Assembly (NCBI GenBank): GCA_017163975.1
Contig: JAFFSR010000249.1
Span: 3,905,001-3,969,000 of the forward strand
DNA: 64,000 bases
Source: Anastatus disparis
Taxonomy: Eukaryota > Arthropoda > Insecta > Hymenoptera > Eupelmidae
Direction of reading: 5' to 3'
A model generated the notes under the pieces. That model had not been told where the DNA came from. It worked only from the letters and a program-made list of their open reading frames with translations, and ran no database searches. The translations under genes were made by a program, and so were the position numbers. Shown here in pieces: positions 35,773-47,973 of this stretch. Each line of letters begins with the position of its first letter. Within the stretch, counting starts at the first letter, position 1.

Positions 35773-35778
35773 CATATG

Positions 35779-37230
35779 TTTCTTTTAATAGGTAATTCAG
35801 ATCCTACAAAAACTACTGCTACTTCATTACATTTAACTTTATTATATCGATGTTTATCAAAGTTATCGTTTCGTCTTATAAATATTTTAACATGCCTAGG
35901 TATAGTTCCATTTTGAATAAAACGATTATTTTCTTCAATTTCTACTTCGTGCATCATTTTATAAGCTGCTGCTTTAGGATAGTTTCTCCTAATTATAGAA
36001 TCTAATCTATTCAATAATTTAATAGTACAATTCAGATCGTTTTCTATGCGGCATTTATTTGCTTCTTCGTTATCAAATATGTATAATTGTCCATACTTTC
36101 TTGATTCATTTTTATTTGCATGTAATGCATATGTATTATGGTATATTTGTCCACAAATACGTATAACTTTAGGACCTTTATTAAATAATTTATCAAATGT
36201 TGCACCAAAACTAGCAAATGCTAAGGTGTTATTATATGATCTTCTGCATTTTTTTAAATTATTACTTATCACAGAATTTCCCGTAAGTAATTTCTTTATC
36301 TCTTTAGGATATTTTAAGTCTTCTCCTAATGTTATATTTCCTTGTTTACAACATGATGTAAATTTCTTATCGCTTGACATTTCGAATGCAAAATCTAGCA
36401 CAACAAAAATCACAAATAAAATTCAAATCACCAATATTATTTTCCATGATATAATTTTCATTATTATTGGTCAGTGTATCTTTAGCGATTTGGTAATAAT
36501 TTATATCATTTTGATTTTCTTTTGTTTTGAATTTATCTTTGTTTTTTTCATAATAATTTTTATTTTCTACTGAGGTAATTAAATTATCATCTTTTTTTCA
36601 AAATGTTTTATCATAAGTTTTATTATTATTATATTTGTAATACGATTTGTCATGAATGTGTCTATCATAGTTGTAATTTTGTTGATATGTTAAATTCTTA
36701 TTTTTGTTTGAGGATTCTTAATTGTTTTTTATAAATTCATTTTGGTTAGAAATTTGACTTTCCTTGTAATATATTGATAATTTTTAATTTTTAAATTGCA
36801 ACCTTTATAATTTTTTTAAATTTGTATCCCTCTTGAAATTATTTTAAAGTTTCGTAATCACATTAATGTTTTGAGAATTAATTTGATTTTCATGTTGCGT
36901 TATATTAAAATTTTTTAATTTCTGAATCGAAACTTTTGTTAATTTCAATAATTTTTTATCATTAAATTTATCTTTAAATGTCAGAATTGGTTCTTGTTCT
37001 ATATCATTTTCAGATTCTTCAATGTTGTTGTATTTATTTTTTTTACAATTACTTTTTGAAATATATTCTTTAGTTTGTTAAGATTTTCTTTTATTACTGT
37101 TTTGATAAATTTTTTGTAGATAAGTTTTTGATTCATAATTTGTTGCCTCTAAACATCTTTATGTTATCTTATAAATGTAACTGTCGTAGTGACAATTCTT
37201 GTAACTTTTTTTCTACAAGATCAACTATGA
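35779..37230 (-). pseudogene. Helitron Rep, N-terminal third
   Basis: The open block 36413-35779 encodes the conserved N-terminal part of the Helitron protein: a Cys-rich start (CDFCCARF about 36385-36410, then FTSCCKQG), the SYNNTLAFASFGA block, GQIYHNTYAL, and NEVAVVF to the insertion point. Upstream, about 36440-37230 has Asn/Lys-rich coding-like sequence in changing frames with several stops, which would be the variable N-terminal extension. The Helitron's own 5' TC terminus and 3' CTRR hairpin terminus were not found. Confidence 0.75.
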
Positions 37231-37875
37231 AAAATCCTGAAATGAAAATTTTAAATGTTATTTATGTAGATAATTAAAAATTCTGATTGAGGATTCTTCT
37301 AAACATTTTAATAAATTATCACTTATTAAATACATAAACAAAAAAAAAATAAACATCATAAAAACGAAGTTTAATGTTCATCATTAACCATTGTTTATTT
37401 GAAGATTGAAACTTGAGTTTTTTCTGTTAGTTTGTTCATTTTTTGTTCTTATATAAACATTCCTTCTAAGAACCATTTTTCATAAAATTTAATATTTATA
37501 GAATCAATTATTGATAAAACATCTGACCAAAATCTTTTCTTCGCTAAAATTTCTTTTTAATTTTAATCTATACGAGCTTAATTTAACTCGCTCCTTACGT
37601 CGCTCAGTTAAATTTTCATATTATATATTAATATGTATAAATTAGCCAATTTCAAAGTAAAAAAATTGCCTTAATTCATAAATTTTTATAGTGCAGTTCT
37701 GTTTAAAACTTAGTTTTTATTATATTTGAAAAAAAAGATTAATTAAAGTTCCAATCTGCATCAAAATTGTTTAAATACAAATCATATCATCATGCTAAAT
37801 TAAAAATGTGTTTCACTCAATTTTATTTAAATTGATGAAAAAATATGATAGGAATTCTTTTTTTTTAACCATGTG
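37231..37875. other. AT-rich spacer
   Basis: No gene. A short C+G-richer palindrome-like patch (AACTCGCTCCTTACGTCGCTCAGTT region, about 37585-37610) stands out but I cannot assign it. Confidence 0.4.
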
Positions 37876-37996
37876 TTTCAGACAGAGGGACGGAGATGAA
37901 AAAACGGAGACGTAGGAACGGAGATGTAGAGACGAATACACAAAGACGGAGATGGAGAGACAGAGAGAAAAAGACAGAGAGACGGAAACAGAGATG
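37876..37996. repeat. Hexamer satellite patch, inverted relative to 28556-29840
   Basis: The 120-bp GGAGA(C/T)/AGACGG-type repeat is the reverse complement of the satellite at 28556-29840. The two patches flank the Helitron region in opposite orientation. Confidence 0.8.
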
Positions 37997-37997
37997 T

Positions 37998-39778
37998 ATG
38001 TGTGTGCGTGCGTGCGTGCGTGTGTGTGTGTGCGCGTGGGTGTTCTTGTGTATGTGTACGTGTACGTGTGTGTTTGTGTGTGTGCGCGTGTGGGTGTACG
38101 TGCGTGTGCGCGCGCGTGTATGTGTGTATTTGTGTATGTATATATTATGTAGGTGTGTGTGTATGTATTCGTTTGTCTATGTATTATGTGAGTGTGTATG
38201 AGTGTGTTGTGTATGTGTATGGTATGTGTGTGTATGTATGTACGTGTATATTTGTGCGCATATATCGTTTGTATGTGTATTAGTGAAAGTGTTTAAGCCA
38301 GTTAAAAAGTGTGTCATTTTGTATTCGTGCCTCTGTGTATGTCTCTGTGTGCGTATTAGTAGGTTCGTCTTTGTCTATAAGTATGTAAGTTAATAAGGGC
38401 GCTATATGTAGTGCGCCTGTATGATATTGTACTCGAGAAAAAGCCCGTATCAGCTAAAAAGTGAGTTGTATTGTGTATTATTATTATGTACGTGTATGTT
38501 TTTATGTGTCTTTTGGATTTGTTGGTGTCCGTTAGTATATTTCTATAGCAGTAAAGAAGTTTATGTTGGTGAATTGCGTGTAAATAGGTGTGTGTTTGTG
38601 TGTGTGTTTAAGCGCCGGTGTGTGAGTGTATGTATGTATCTGTACATGTATGTTTGCGTGTGTATGTATGTGTGTGTGTACATGTATGTTTGCGCGCGCG
38701 CGTGTGTGTGTATATGTATGCATATGTGCATTCATGTATGTGTTTGTAAATGTATGGTGTAAAAGTGTGTACCGATGAAGTGTTCACCTCGGTTGAAAAG
38801 TGTCTTGTATAGTATTTGTAGCTCTAGGTGCATGTTTTTGTGTGTGTAAGAGGATTTGTTCATGTCAGTCAATATGTGTTCGTAGTAGAGTAGAAGTTTA
38901 TGTTTGTTAAGTGCCTGTTTATAGGTTAATATGCATGTGTGTTCATTTAGGTTTTGGTGGTAGCGTATATATCGGTATGTATGTGTGTGTGTGTGTTGAT
39001 AAGTATGTGAATTACGATGGGTGTGTAAATTTTATTATGAGTCTTTTGTGTATGTCTGTATGTGTGTGTATCAGTATATTTCTCAGTGCTTTAGTGATAT
39101 TTTCGTAGTAATTGTTGGTGTATGCATATTTATGTATGTATGTGTGTATGTTGATATGTGTGTCTGTATATGCGCGCATGTACATTTGAGTGTGTGTTTG
39201 TGTGTATGTGAGTGTGTATGTGTATGTGTTTGTTCGTGTGTTCATGCCTGTATGTGTACGTGCGTGTATGCGCGTGTGTATATGTGTGCATTCATCTATG
39301 TATGTATTATGTAAGTGTGTGTGGATTTTCATGTATGATGTAAGTGTGTGTAAGTTTGTGGTGTGTGTGTATGGTATGTGTGTGTATATCTGTGCGTGTA
39401 TATGTGTCCGTATGTATGGAGTGTATGTGTATTAGTATAAATGTTAACGTCAGTTGAATAAAGTGTCATATTTTATTCGTGCCGCAGCGTATGTTTTATT
39501 GTGCGTATTGGTTGGTTTGTCTGTGTCTATAAGTATGCGTGTTAATAAGAGTGTCTATATGTTGTGTGCCTGTATGATTTTGTTTCAGTGAAAATGTTTT
39601 TGTCAACTAAAAAGTGAGTTGTATTTTATTATTGTCAGTATGTGTATGTTTTTTATGTGTTGGTGGATTTATCGGTGTCCGTAAGTATATGTTCATTGCA
39701 GTGAAGAAGTTTATGTTGGTAAATAGCGTTAAAATTTGTGTGTGTGTGTGTGTATGTGTATGTTTATCTGTGTGTGTA
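37998..39778. repeat. GT-rich complex tandem repeat with higher-order copies
   Basis: Long TGTGTGTATG-type tracts alternate with non-repetitive phrases that recur. The block with TATAAGTATG(T/C), GCCTGTATGAT(A/T)TTGT, AAAAAGTGAGTTGTATT and AAGAAGTTTATGTTGGT occurs at about 38285-38600 and again at about 39435-39740 (about 1.15 kb apart). A shorter related block lies at about 38770-38930. The Cys/Val-rich frames inside are artefacts of the GT tract. Confidence 0.8.
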
Positions 39779-40458
39779 TAATAAACAATATATATTTAAT
39801 TAATGGTTTTATTTCTGTTTTCCGAAACGCTCATCGTTCACTTTGATTTTTTTTTTGCATATTTATACATTGACCTATAATTTTGCAGATCCTGATCGAT
39901 GGGAATATATATTTTTAAAAATAAATGTTAAATAAATTCAAATAAGAACAATTATTATAAATTATAATTCAATACCAGTTTTTTAAGTGTTAACACATAA
40001 CAAAATTTCATCTTTAATATAATATTTCATATTTATACATACAATATGATTCGATAAGAGGAAACTTATTTTATACACGTATAGATAGTATCATTTAATT
40101 AGTGATTAACCAATGATTGTTAAATTTAGTACAACGAACAACATATTTATGATTTTAATTTTCAAAGTTGGAAAAAAAATTAAATACATATCCTATATTG
40201 AAATACTATTGTTAATGAAATTAGCAAATTTATATATAATAATATAATATATGAAAATGCAGCCGAGCGATGTTAAGGGCGAGATTAATTCTGCTAGTAA
40301 TTTATTATATTAATACCTTTTCGTGCCTTTTTTATATTATAAATAATTAATAATAAATTACTTATATTTTAGTTTTCAAATATATCTTAAAATCATGCAA
40401 TTACCATGATATTTTGCTCTATAACATTACATGATAATAATGTTATTATTTTTAACAG
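39779..40458. other. AT-rich spacer
   Basis: Nothing recognised. Confidence 0.5.
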
Positions 40459-40590
40459 GGATTTTATGCACTGAATCCAAATAGGGTTGCAGAATTCTTC
40501 ATTACGTCAAAATCTCGAGATGTCTTAACTTTAAAGTACAAAAATCATATTTGTCCAATTTTAAGGGGATGCAAAACGGACGCTACACCT
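40459..40590 (+). CDS. Weak candidate for a host exon
   Basis: A good acceptor (TTATTTTTAACAG ending at 40458) is followed by 132 open bases, then GTAATC at 40591. Length is a multiple of three and the phase (0) would fit splicing from the exon ending at 13703. The 44-residue peptide is not recognised. Against it, the last 35 bp belong to an inverted repeat that flanks the mariner-like element and whose right copy (43150-43330) does not keep the frame. I list it as a possibility only. Confidence 0.2.
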
Positions 40591-41937
40591 GTAATCATGA
40601 CTATGGCCTACCCTTTCATTTTATTGCAAAATTTGAGGAAAAGAAATGCTTTAGCTTGTAGTATTTACCATGAAGATTATTCAGTTAAATTTTCAAATAA
40701 ATGCATTTATTAGTTTGTCAGAATTTTGGGTTCCAATATTATACACGGTGGGCCATTTTAATCTACCCAGCCGAATATCTCAGTTTTTTGCACGCTAAAA
40801 AAAAATGATCTAGACAAAGGTTGCTCAAAAAAATAGAGGCCATCAATTGGTGTAGTCAGATTTGAACATGAAATCAATTTTCAAGGTCAATTGAAGCCTA
40901 AATCGCATTTTTTTTATGGAAGCCTATATTTTCAACCCGGATTCTGAAAAAGCGGAGAATTTTACGTTCGGGATTATATTTGAAAATTCTTTTTCCGTGG
41001 CCCTTGAATGTTAATTACAAGGGGAAACACTGAAGTCAGTCAGTCAATCTTACGACCACATGAACTAAAACCACATTTAGACTAGCCTTTTTGAACCCAG
41101 GGTGGACAATTAAGTCACTACTTACATGACCTGGAGCTAGTAACTAATACGAGGGTCGATAGCCAACCGGGTCACCATGCAGAAGTTCATTTTTCGTCTT
41201 GATTGCCATAGTTTAAGCTTTCCAAAACCTTACTCTTAGCGTTACCCAGAAACAATGGCATGGACAATGATAATTGATGGTCTTTTCTAGTTAAAAAAAA
41301 TTCCCGTTTAAAAAAAAACTGAGAAATGGATCTTTAGTCTAGAGTTCAATTGAATAACGCCTCAAAACGCTATTTTATGTGATTCGCATACCACCGTGAA
41401 TGAATTTGAGTCGTTCTGACGCAATCGCAATATTTTTCTTTGTAAAGTAAAAGAAAAAACGAAAATTCTCCGAGCAAGTGTTCGCTATTGGCGAACACGT
41501 GGAAATTGGATAAAAAAGATTCAAAAACAGTGTATTTTTTAAATTTTTAGAGCTGAAATTTAAGATAAGCTCGTAAGTTTTATTCGCGGTCCCCGCTTGC
41601 CTCAGATTGGCTGATAATTATTACTTTGACCCACATAAATTTCAAGTCGATTAAGGTGGTCTAGTACATTGACTCTCTACCTCATCTGACCTTACATTCC
41701 TTGGCGTTTAAATTCATTCCGACAAGCAAATGGGCGCAACTTCGCACAACTGATTCATAATTGACTAACCCCAGTAGATAAATTTTTTTTGCTAACAGCT
41801 AAGTTTCCATTCTCGTTGATCTTGGAAAATTTTCATTGTACGCCCACCTATTAGCTGAAAAATTGATAAATTTTAATAACCGCATGTGCTATAAATTATT
41901 CAGATTAAACACTTAAATAAACAAATCAAGTCCGAGG

Positions 41938-42598
41938 ATGGCCGATTATTCTCCTAATGAAATAGTTGAATATAATTTTAATTCTTGAAGAATGTAGGAA
42001 CAATGCACATCAAGCAGTAAGACTGTACGCTGCACGGTTTCCAAATAAGAGACATCCCAACCACAGAGCCATAACACATCTGGTTGCCAGAGCTCGTCGA
42101 GGACATTTTCATCGGCAACGCAGGCGTCGTCAATACGATGAGAACGATCCTCGTATAGTAGCGGTTATCGCTGCTGTTTATCTTGATCCTCACATTAGCT
42201 CTCGACAAGTTAAAAGAGAACTGGTCGTACCGAAGAGAACAACATTGAGAATTTTAAATAATCGCAGATATCATGCCGACCACATTGTACTGGTCCAAGA
42301 GTTAAGACCAGTACACTTCCAAATGCAAATAGAATTTTGCCGTTGGGCATTAGGCATCATCCGGAATGATCCAATTTTTTTCAATTGTGTGCTCTTCTCG
42401 GATGAATTTCAATTTTGTAGTACTAGAGTATTAAATTGACATAGCTGCCACTATTGGGCAGATCAGAATCTACACTGGTTCAGATCTGTTGATCATCAAC
42501 GTCGCTGGACCTTGATGGTCTGGTGTGGGATCATCAATGGGTACCTTATTGGACCCTACTTCTTTGAAAAAAATTTCAACCAACACCGAAATAGTACA

Positions 42599-42600
<2 letters not shown>
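41938..42600 (+). pseudogene. Mariner-like transposase, C-terminally truncated
   Basis: The ATG at 41938 begins MADYSPNEIVE, a start I know from insect transposases of the Tc1/mariner (IS630) group. A frameshift about 41955-41970 precedes the main open block (41966-42439), which contains an Arg-rich region (RARRGH, RQRRRRQYDEND), the second helix-turn-helix (SSRQVKRELVVPKRTTLRIL) and the first catalytic Asp in LFSDEFQF. A TGA at 42437-42439 replaces the family's usual Arg, consistent with a CGA-to-TGA change. Coding resumes (CHYW to VWCGIINGYLIGP, 42440-42590) and then runs into (CA)n, so the second and third catalytic acidic residues (the region with QQDGAPPH in relatives) are gone. Inactive. 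Confidence 0.8.
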
Positions 42601-42774
<174 letters not shown>

Positions 42775-43144
42775 GTGCGAATTAAGCACTCTGGCCAGAA
42801 TCCCCTATTTTGCGCCCTTGGTACACATATTGTTTTTGTATCCAAAGGGTGAAAAATTCGATTTCTGTGCTTGTCATGCGCCCTGAGAGTCAAAAAAAAA
42901 ATTTTCAAATATGGTTTCGAACGTAAAATTTTCCGCTCTTTCAGAATCCTGGTAAAAAAATATAGGCTTCCATAAGAAAAACACGATTTGACTTTTAATA
43001 AACCTTGAACATCGATTTCAAATTTGACTACACCAACCGATGGCCCCTATTTTTCTGAGCAACCTTTGTTTATGTTTTTTTTTCCGTAGCGTTCGGAAAA
43101 ACTGAAATATTTGGCTGGGTAGATTAAAATGGCCCACCGCATTA

Positions 43145-44150
43145 AAATTTTTTGATTTCGTACAAAAAATCTAAAATTCTAAAAAACTAATGAATACATT
43201 CATTTAAAAATTTAATTGAATAATCTTCATGATACATACCACAAGCTAATACAATTCTTTTCTTAATATTTTTCAATAAAATAAAAAGATAGTTAAGATT
43301 TAAGAGCACAGGTAGAGTAAACGTTTCACATCTTCTTAAGATTATATTTGCTCAATAGATATAATCTTTTCATATAAAATTATACTTTAGGATCTTAAAT
43401 TTTTTTTTTGCTGAAAATTCGTAATTTTTAATTTACAAATTTTCGAATTTTCCTACATTTGGGAAATCATGAAAATTACGTAGGTATTATGCAATAAATC
43501 ACTTCATAGATTAGAAAATAATACGATCTGTGAAATTCTTTTAAATGTTAATGCTGTTATATGTAGTATATCATATTTTATCAAAATTTAAGGTTGGCTT
43601 TTATGAATTTTCCAAAAAAAAAAATAAAAGTAGCTGCTTTTAGTCAGCTAAAAGTACAAAATACAATATAACAAGCTAAATTTTTAAAGTTTTGTGTGTG
43701 TGTGTGTGTGTGCGCGCGCGCGCATATACACACATGTGTATATATGTGTACATGCGTACATATATGAACAATTTTTTAAAATGTGAATAATTATTAATAA
43801 ATATGAAAAACTGTAATTATCTGTAATGAAATATTAACAACTGTAAATGACTGTAAATAATTGAGGCGTTGGATTGCAGAACCTTTCAAGTCCCTCATAT
43901 GAGGTTCCGAGAAAAATGCGAAAAATTGATTCTGCCTGTAGTTCAGAAGATCGGGCAATTTAACGGTATAGGTCGATTGTAGAAAGTAATTTATAATGTA
44001 TGAAACGTGTTTTAAAAATAAGTGTACTATACATTTAGAAGAAATATAAAGTAATAAAAGACAGACTTAGCATTTTTTGTTCTGCAATATAGAACTTGAC
44101 AGATTTCGACAAAAAATAAATAAAGGACTTAATAGATTTTGACACAAAAT
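43145..44150. other. AT-rich spacer with a short (GT)/(GC) tract
   Basis: Apart from the outer inverted repeat (to 43330) and a mixed GT/GC/AC microsatellite at about 43692-43760, nothing is recognised. Confidence 0.5.
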
Positions 44151-44154
44151 ACAC

Positions 44155-44390
44155 TAGAAGCAATTATTGTTGCCAATGCTGAGCGACAAGTCGTCATGTA
44201 TAGTGAAAATTTTTATTAATAATTGGATCGTGATCCACATTTCAATTACCATATCTATTATGGTACTTTTTCACCTTCGTTACAATTATAACATACATAA
44301 ATTGTAATATAACTCAATAATAATTACGTATAAATCATGTAAATGCAATAAAACTAAATTACTATAAAAATTATGATAAATGAAGATTCG
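44155..44390. repeat. Dispersed repeat, copy A
   Basis: This matches 60885-61045 in the same orientation: both run through TTGCC(A/G)(A/G)(T/C)GCTGAGCGA, TACTTTTTCACCTTC and AATTGTAATATAACTCAATAAT to a TAATAAAACTAAA-like end. Copy A has about 55 extra bases in the middle (around 44210-44260). Confidence 0.75.
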
Positions 44391-44778
44391 TATAAATAAA
44401 TAATTATGTAATATCATATTTCTTCATTATAATAAAACATATTTGTTTTATTATTATTATAAATATTTATACATATACTTGATTAAGCAACACAAACAAA
44501 CATTAATAAAAACATATATGATTAAGCAACATAATTTTATCGCTTGTAATAATTACAAGCGATTAAATTATCTATAAAATATGGATTTATTTCCAAGTTA
44601 TTCATTTTCAATTATAAAATGCAAATTTTCTGTAAAACTAAGATTTTTGTTATTCATAAAATTAACAAATAGGGTGTTTATTTACGACATCACGTATTTT
44701 TACTAATCGAAAATTTAACAGATAATTAATTATAAATATTATACTAAATATATGAGAAGAAGGATTAATATATTTTGA
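44391..44778. other. AT-rich spacer
   Basis: Nothing recognised. A TAATAATTACAAGCGATTAA-type short palindrome is near 44540-44560. Confidence 0.4.
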
Positions 44779-45991
44779 ACATTATTTCATTACGTAATAA
44801 AATATTCGATGAACAATTAAGACAACATTTGATGGATGTTATTCATGATTGGCAAAAAAATCATACATTTGATTAAATCAAAACATTTTTAATTAAGGCG
44901 GTTGTCAAGTAATGGTCGGGGACAAAAGTTTCATTGCTCGAAGTATCAAAAAAGCGTCTGCGCGCATGCGCTACAGTTTCAACTTTTGATTCCGACTGTG
45001 CTCACACACGTGGCGCGGTATATATGTACACGCACACACTAGTCGTCGTTACCCCACCACTACTTTCTGACTGTTTCACGTGCTTAGATTCATACATTTT
45101 CTATAGACATTTTCTATTTGTATATATGTTTGAGTTGTAATTTCTCGAAAACAGTACCGCTAGTATTTTTTAATTTGTGATCAATATATCCTTTATGAAA
45201 TTCTAAATTACATATTAGTTTTTGGTTTAAATCTGACACAAAACAAATTCAGAATCATTGAAAACGTCCTTTTTACAGCACGTCAATATAGGGATTACAT
45301 GTTAAAAGTTGAAACTTTAGAAGTTTGTGTCTCAAAAACGGTACCGCTAAAGCTTCTAAAAATTTAATGGCAAGTGCATAATGTTATTATAAACATGTGA
45401 TCAAAATTTCAATGTAATCTGACACAACTCGATTTACTTGATAACCCCCTTAATTATAAAGACGAACAAAATTGTGCCTCAATTTCGAAATCAAATAAAA
45501 TTAAAAGAGTTTCATTGTCAACTGAACAAAATAAAGTACTCAATGTATGTATGAAAAAAATATTTCACATAAATAATAAAAATATAGGCCAAATCAATTC
45601 GAATGATAATATTCAAAAAGTGATAATTCAAGGAAAAGCTGGTTCGGGAAAGAATACATTAATCCATCGGATCGTTCAAGAAGTAACGAACAATCTTGAT
45701 TCCAACGCTATCGTTGTTGCAGCACCAATAGGTGCAGCAGGTTTGAATGTAAATAGTTCCACATTACACTCGTATTTTAGGTTGCCAATATTCGCTAATA
45801 AATTCGAATCTCTGAAGGGTGAAGATTTGTGCACTTTTCAATTAAAAAATAGGAATTTGAAATTTATTATTATGGATATTATGTCGATGATTGATGTGAG
45901 AATGCTCCATCAAATTGAAAATAGATGTTGGGACATATTCCCGTTGACCGATCAACCATTCGGTGGTTCATGTGTATTAATATTTGTGTGA
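44779..45991 (+). pseudogene. PIF1-type helicase fragment, split by a TTAA element
   Basis: The main block (45515-45991) has STEQNKVLN, Walker A GKAGSGKNTLIH (the usual Ser/Thr after GK is Asn), APIGAAGLNVNSSTLHSYF and a degenerate Walker B IIMDIMSM (relatives have DEMSM). It stops after GGSCVLIF, just before the next helicase motif. Upstream coding (LRNKIFDEQL, 44790 onward, with one TGA-type stop near 44875) is interrupted at 44894 by the foldback element. Across that insert the frame rejoins when one TTAA is removed. The sequence type is that of helicases found in Helitrons and in PIF1-only multicopy genes. It differs from the Helitron at 30-37 kb. Confidence 0.75.
44898..45449. mobile_element. 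TTAA-type MITE inside the helicase fragment
   Basis: TTAA flanks both ends (44894-44897 and 45450-45453). The tips GGCGGTTGTCAAGTAA and TTACTTGATAACCCCC are inverted with two mismatches. The arms are short (about 20 bp). The interior contains a diverged direct duplication (about 45140-45250 and 45330-45440, both with GTACCGCTA and TCTGACACAA). The left part is C+G-richer. Confidence 0.75.
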
Positions 45992-46859
45992 GTGAGAACG
46001 AGAGTGGCATAAGTCACATTTTCAAAAAAATTTTGTTAGTGATACATTTTGTTTTTTTTTAGCATTAAAACAACTTATTTTCTAAAATAAAATGTCTTTT
46101 TTGTATTTTTTTCTTTAATTTTATGAGTACTGTAAGAATAGCACTTAACAGAAATGTAAAACGGTTTATAATGAAAATCGCATAGGTCATATTTTAATGC
46201 AATTTTAATTACATTTATTGTTTGGAGTCATTCTAAATCAATTAAATTTTTGTATACATTATTTTATAGTCTTTAATAGAGGACGCATGAAATTAATATG
46301 ACGTTTTGCATTCCTGGACAGGACAAACATGTTTATATTCATAAATAATATTGTTATGTATGGTACGATTAGTAATAATCAATACGGTCACAGTTACTCG
46401 TTGTATTTGATATAAAACAGTACGTTTAAAGTGTTTCCAAATAACAAAAGTATTTAAATAAATTATGTCGTTGGAAAATAGCTTCGATTATATTCCAAGT
46501 TGTGATTCCGAATCACAAAGTAATGAAGTGAATGATGGTTTAAAAAAACGACAAGTAGCTAATAAAATTAGAAAAAGACAAAGGAACCCCAAAAATTATA
46601 ATCATCGAAAAAGATGTGTTACACTTACTTTGATTTATTTCACTGGTACATCATATTTTTTAAATTTTACTACTAGTGAAAATAATCATAATACCTTGAT
46701 TTCTAATGAATCTAATATGGGATAAAATTTTGGTGTTATTACTGTGTTATAGTAAAATTGTGTTATTTTAATATAGTCGATCGATTGATGTTAATTATTA
46801 AGATCGTGTATTTCTTATGACCTTGTTATAAAGAGTCTTAAAAGGAGAATTAATTGTAT
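45992..46859 (+). other. Unassigned segment with a small ORF at 46465-46725
   Basis: The 86-codon frame at 46465-46725 starts with an ATG in a favourable context, has an acidic Ser-rich start and a basic RKRQRNPKNYNHRKR stretch. Such a start resembles the N-termini of the transposase family seen at 34150-35035, but the match is only by impression. It ends abruptly and no further domains follow. Function unknown. Confidence 0.3.
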
Positions 46860-47546
46860 CTTACAAAAATCTAAGTTTTCTTTTAATGATATTGTTCACA
46901 TTACAAAATTACTTTTTGAAAACATATTTTTCTCATTTAACATTATAGGTAGATATATGGTACTCCTATGGGTTTTCCTATATCACTCCTCTTTGCTGAT
47001 ATCGTTATGGCTGATTTGGAAAAGACATGTCTGAATTCTCTCAAAAAGGAACATAATATAGAGTGTTTATTCTACTATAGATATGTCGATGACACGTTTC
47101 TTTGTGATCCCAAAAACTCTATACAGACTATCTTACATACGCTTAATAATTATCATGAGAGACTCCAATTCACACATGAAATAAGAAATGGATATGGCTT
47201 ATCCTTTTAGACATTGATTTCAATATTGCCAACAGTAATCTGCTTTATAATTGGCATACCAAGCCTTTCAACTCTGGCAGGTTTTTGAATTATCATTCTA
47301 ATCACCCTACTAATTTGAAAATCAATATGGTCTCCAATTTGGTAGATAGAGCCATATTGTTATCACATTCACAATTTCATAGTGAAAATCTATTCAAAAT
47401 TAAATAAACTTTTAATTAAAAATAGTTATCCGAGTTCCTTTTTTAACAAATACATTGACAAACGCCTTGCACAAACCAACATCCTAAACACACAAAACCC
47501 ACACATGTAGACTATACTTATAATGTTTCCATAATTGTGCCATATA
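46860..47546 (+). pseudogene. Penelope-like reverse transcriptase fragment
   Basis: Blocks include GTPMGFPIS (about 46960), YRYVDDTF with the catalytic YVDD (about 47085) and FNSGRFLNYHSNHP with LVDRAILLS (about 47270-47360). These are the late RT motifs and thumb of Penelope-like elements, which encode RT plus a GIY-YIG nuclease. Frameshifts occur near 46950, 47205 and 47405. The N-terminal half of the RT is absent. The gene is cut at TTAA 47547-47550 by the piggyBac and resumes at 50110. Confidence 0.75.
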
Positions 47547-47973
47547 TTAACCTTTTAAGGACGGGGATTTTGACGTGGAAATTCGACTTTTTTTTTAAAC
47601 AATATTTGTGCATAAAATGAAAGAATATGTCACGTGGAGTGCCTGATAAAATTGGTGGTCGATATATCGACCAGTCCCTGTCTGGAACGTAAAGTTCAAT
47701 GTTAAAAATTTAATTTGGCGAGTTAGGATTGCTTTTAGACGTATTTGGATGCGCTGAATACGAAAAAAATATCAAAAAATGTTCAGGAGACATCCGTGAC
47801 CTTGAAAATGGCATTTCAAGGTCAACTTCATTACTTGTACTATTTTAGTCCAAAAATGATATCTCTACGTTTTTATATGCATAACATACATTTTTATCAC
47901 AAGAAATGTGTTCGTTTTCGCTCTCAGCATGACCCAGAATCAACAGCGTGGATGTGGCGAAAATTTGATCCCT

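Noticed and set aside
37896..39435. Cys/Val-rich and Thr/His-rich open frames
   Set aside because: Products of GT/AC tracts in several frames at once; no start context, motif or splice signal.
45515..45991. Host PIF1 helicase gene
   Set aside because: It lacks the downstream helicase motifs, has Walker changes, no introns and sits among transposon fragments.
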